Made by a program: the position numbers and the translations under genes. Below are positions 63,235 through 64,000 of a DNA stretch of 64,000 nucleotides, piece after piece (the first letter of the stretch is position 1; each line of letters starts with the position of its first letter). The notes beneath the pieces were generated by a model. The model did no database searches and was not told the origin of the DNA. It saw nothing but the letters and a program-made list of their open reading frames with translations. Origin of the DNA: Corallococcus soli (GTDB lineage Bacteria; Myxococcota; Myxococcia; Myxococcales; Myxococcaceae); contig NZ_JAAIYO010000002.1 in assembly GCF_014930455.1 (NCBI RefSeq), forward strand, positions 620,001 to 684,000, written 5' to 3'.

Positions 63235-64000
63235 GTGCGCTACAATGTCCTCCGCGTGCGTTGCCTCCTCCTCCTGGTGCTCCTGCTGGCGGCCAGTCCC
63301 TCCCAGGCCGGGACGGTGGCCTCCGAGTGCTGGTCCTCCTGTCGCCGTCACGTCACCGACCCCTCCCTGCGGGCCCGGACCTGCCCCGTCTGCGTCACGG
63401 GGGGCCGGGTGGACAGCTGGGTGGCGGCCCTGGGGGCGGGGGGAGCGGAGGCCCAGGTCGCGCTGGCGTCGGCGCTCCAGGACCCCAACTGGCGGGTGCG
63501 CTGGGCGGCGGTGCGTGCGGGCGCCCGGAGCCGGGGGCTCACGGACCGGCGGGCCCTGGCGGACTGGATCATGGAGACGCCACCGGACGCGGACCTGGGG
63601 GCGTGCCTCACCGCCGTTCGCGCCGCGGCGGACACCGGGAAGTCCACGGCGGACTTCCTGCGGGACGCCGGGGCCCGGGGGCCCTCCGCCGCCGCGCGGG
63701 TGTGGGCACGGCGGGACGCCATCCGGCAGTCGCTCTTCCTGGAGATGTTCGCGCAGGAGCCCCTGGTGCGGATGCCCGCGCTCCTGCACCTGGCCACCTT
63801 CCAGGGGCGGACGGCGACGCGGGTGGTGCTGGACGCGGTGGCGTCGCGGCCCGTCGCGGGGGATGAGGTCATGGCGGCGCTGCTGGCCGCCGTCGCCGAC
63901 CGTCAGCGTGCCTCCACGGGGCGGCTGCTGCTCGCGGAGGCGAAGCCCGCGGACGAGGCGGCCGTCAACCGCCTCTTCGCCGTGTACTCGCGGGAGATCG
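63235..64000 (+). CDS. Exported HEAT-like repeat protein, cut by the right edge
   Basis: At least 255 codons. From GTG 63235 the product opens MRYNVLRVRCLLLLVLLLAASPSQA, a signal peptide; GTG 63256 is an alternative. After cleavage a Cys pair region (SECWSSCRRHV, RARTCPVC) and then helical repeats: LASALQDPNWRVRWAAVRAG, RALADWIMETPP, PLVRMPALLHLATFQGRTA, LLLAEAKPADEAAVNRL. The DPNWRVRWAAVRAG phrase is a HEAT-repeat hallmark. Partial, so the rest is unknown. Divergent from the rpsU operon. Confidence 0.7.
   Translation, partial: MRYNVLRVRCLLLLVLLLAASPSQAGTVASECWSSCRRHVTDPSLRARTCPVCVTGGRVDSWVAALGAGGAEAQVALASALQDPNWRVRWAAVRAGARSRGLTDRRALADWIMETPPDADLGACLTAVRAAADTGKSTADFLRDAGARGPSAAARVWARRDAIRQSLFLEMFAQEPLVRMPALLHLATFQGRTATRVVLDAVASRPVAGDEVMAALLAAVADRQRASTGRLLLAEAKPADEAAVNRLFAVYSREI

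Overview
The window is high-GC DNA (roughly 70% G+C by eye) from a myxobacterium, most likely Myxococcaceae (Corallococcus/Myxococcus type). The basis is the codon bias, a Ser/Thr kinase fused to TPRs, many lipoproteins and secreted hydrolases, MopE-type repeats, and the rpsU-yqeY-dnaG-rpoD order. The genus is inferred and was not tested.

Layout. 0.2-5.6 kb: minus-strand unit of a DUF2760 protein and two divergent Hsp70 proteins, then tRNA-Ala. 6.0-12.3 kb: a membrane-anchored TPR protein, then an operon of heme O synthase (ctaB), an ABC-2 exporter and a cupredoxin-like lipoprotein. 12.5-15.3 kb: a Spy/CpxP-like protein, a small protein, a response regulator and a histidine kinase in one operon. 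15.7-22.6 kb: cold-shock protein, cupin, serine hydrolase lipoprotein, P-loop NTPase, DoxX, GH16-like enzyme and a PQQ-type sugar dehydrogenase with PKD and PA14 domains. 22.7-36.2 kb: accessory genes, including a YopT-like cysteine protease followed by a frame-broken ORF, MopE-motif lipoprotein, serine hydrolase with TPR tail, a possible NADase-type toxin, subtilase, TPM protein and an alpha/beta-hydrolase relic. 36.2-40.6 kb: a WD40 gene between two 101-bp direct repeats, then a StyA-like monooxygenase. 42.9-48.5 kb: kinase/TPR protein, sigma-like factor and secreted metalloprotease. 48.6-53.8 kb: a foreign cassette between two degenerate IS5-type copies. 53.8-57 kb: an eCIS-core (DUF4157) protein and a secreted SGNH esterase. 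57.4-63.1 kb: tRNA-Ile2, an alkyltransferase-like protein and the macromolecular synthesis operon. A HEAT-like secreted protein runs off the right edge.

Most striking part. The cassette carries a minus-strand operon: SGNH hydrolase, a MACPF/CDC-like pore-forming candidate and a 150-residue unknown. The left IS copy is followed by the C-terminal piece of an IS110-type transposase; the right copy is preceded by the N-terminal piece of one. That order is what results when a circle carrying an IS-interrupted IS110 element integrates by recombination into a resident IS copy. Joining the outer flanks restores a CTAG target. The eCIS-core protein directly abuts the right IS end, and the YopT-like and NADase-like genes lie elsewhere in the window, so several predicted toxins or effectors occur here in scattered form.
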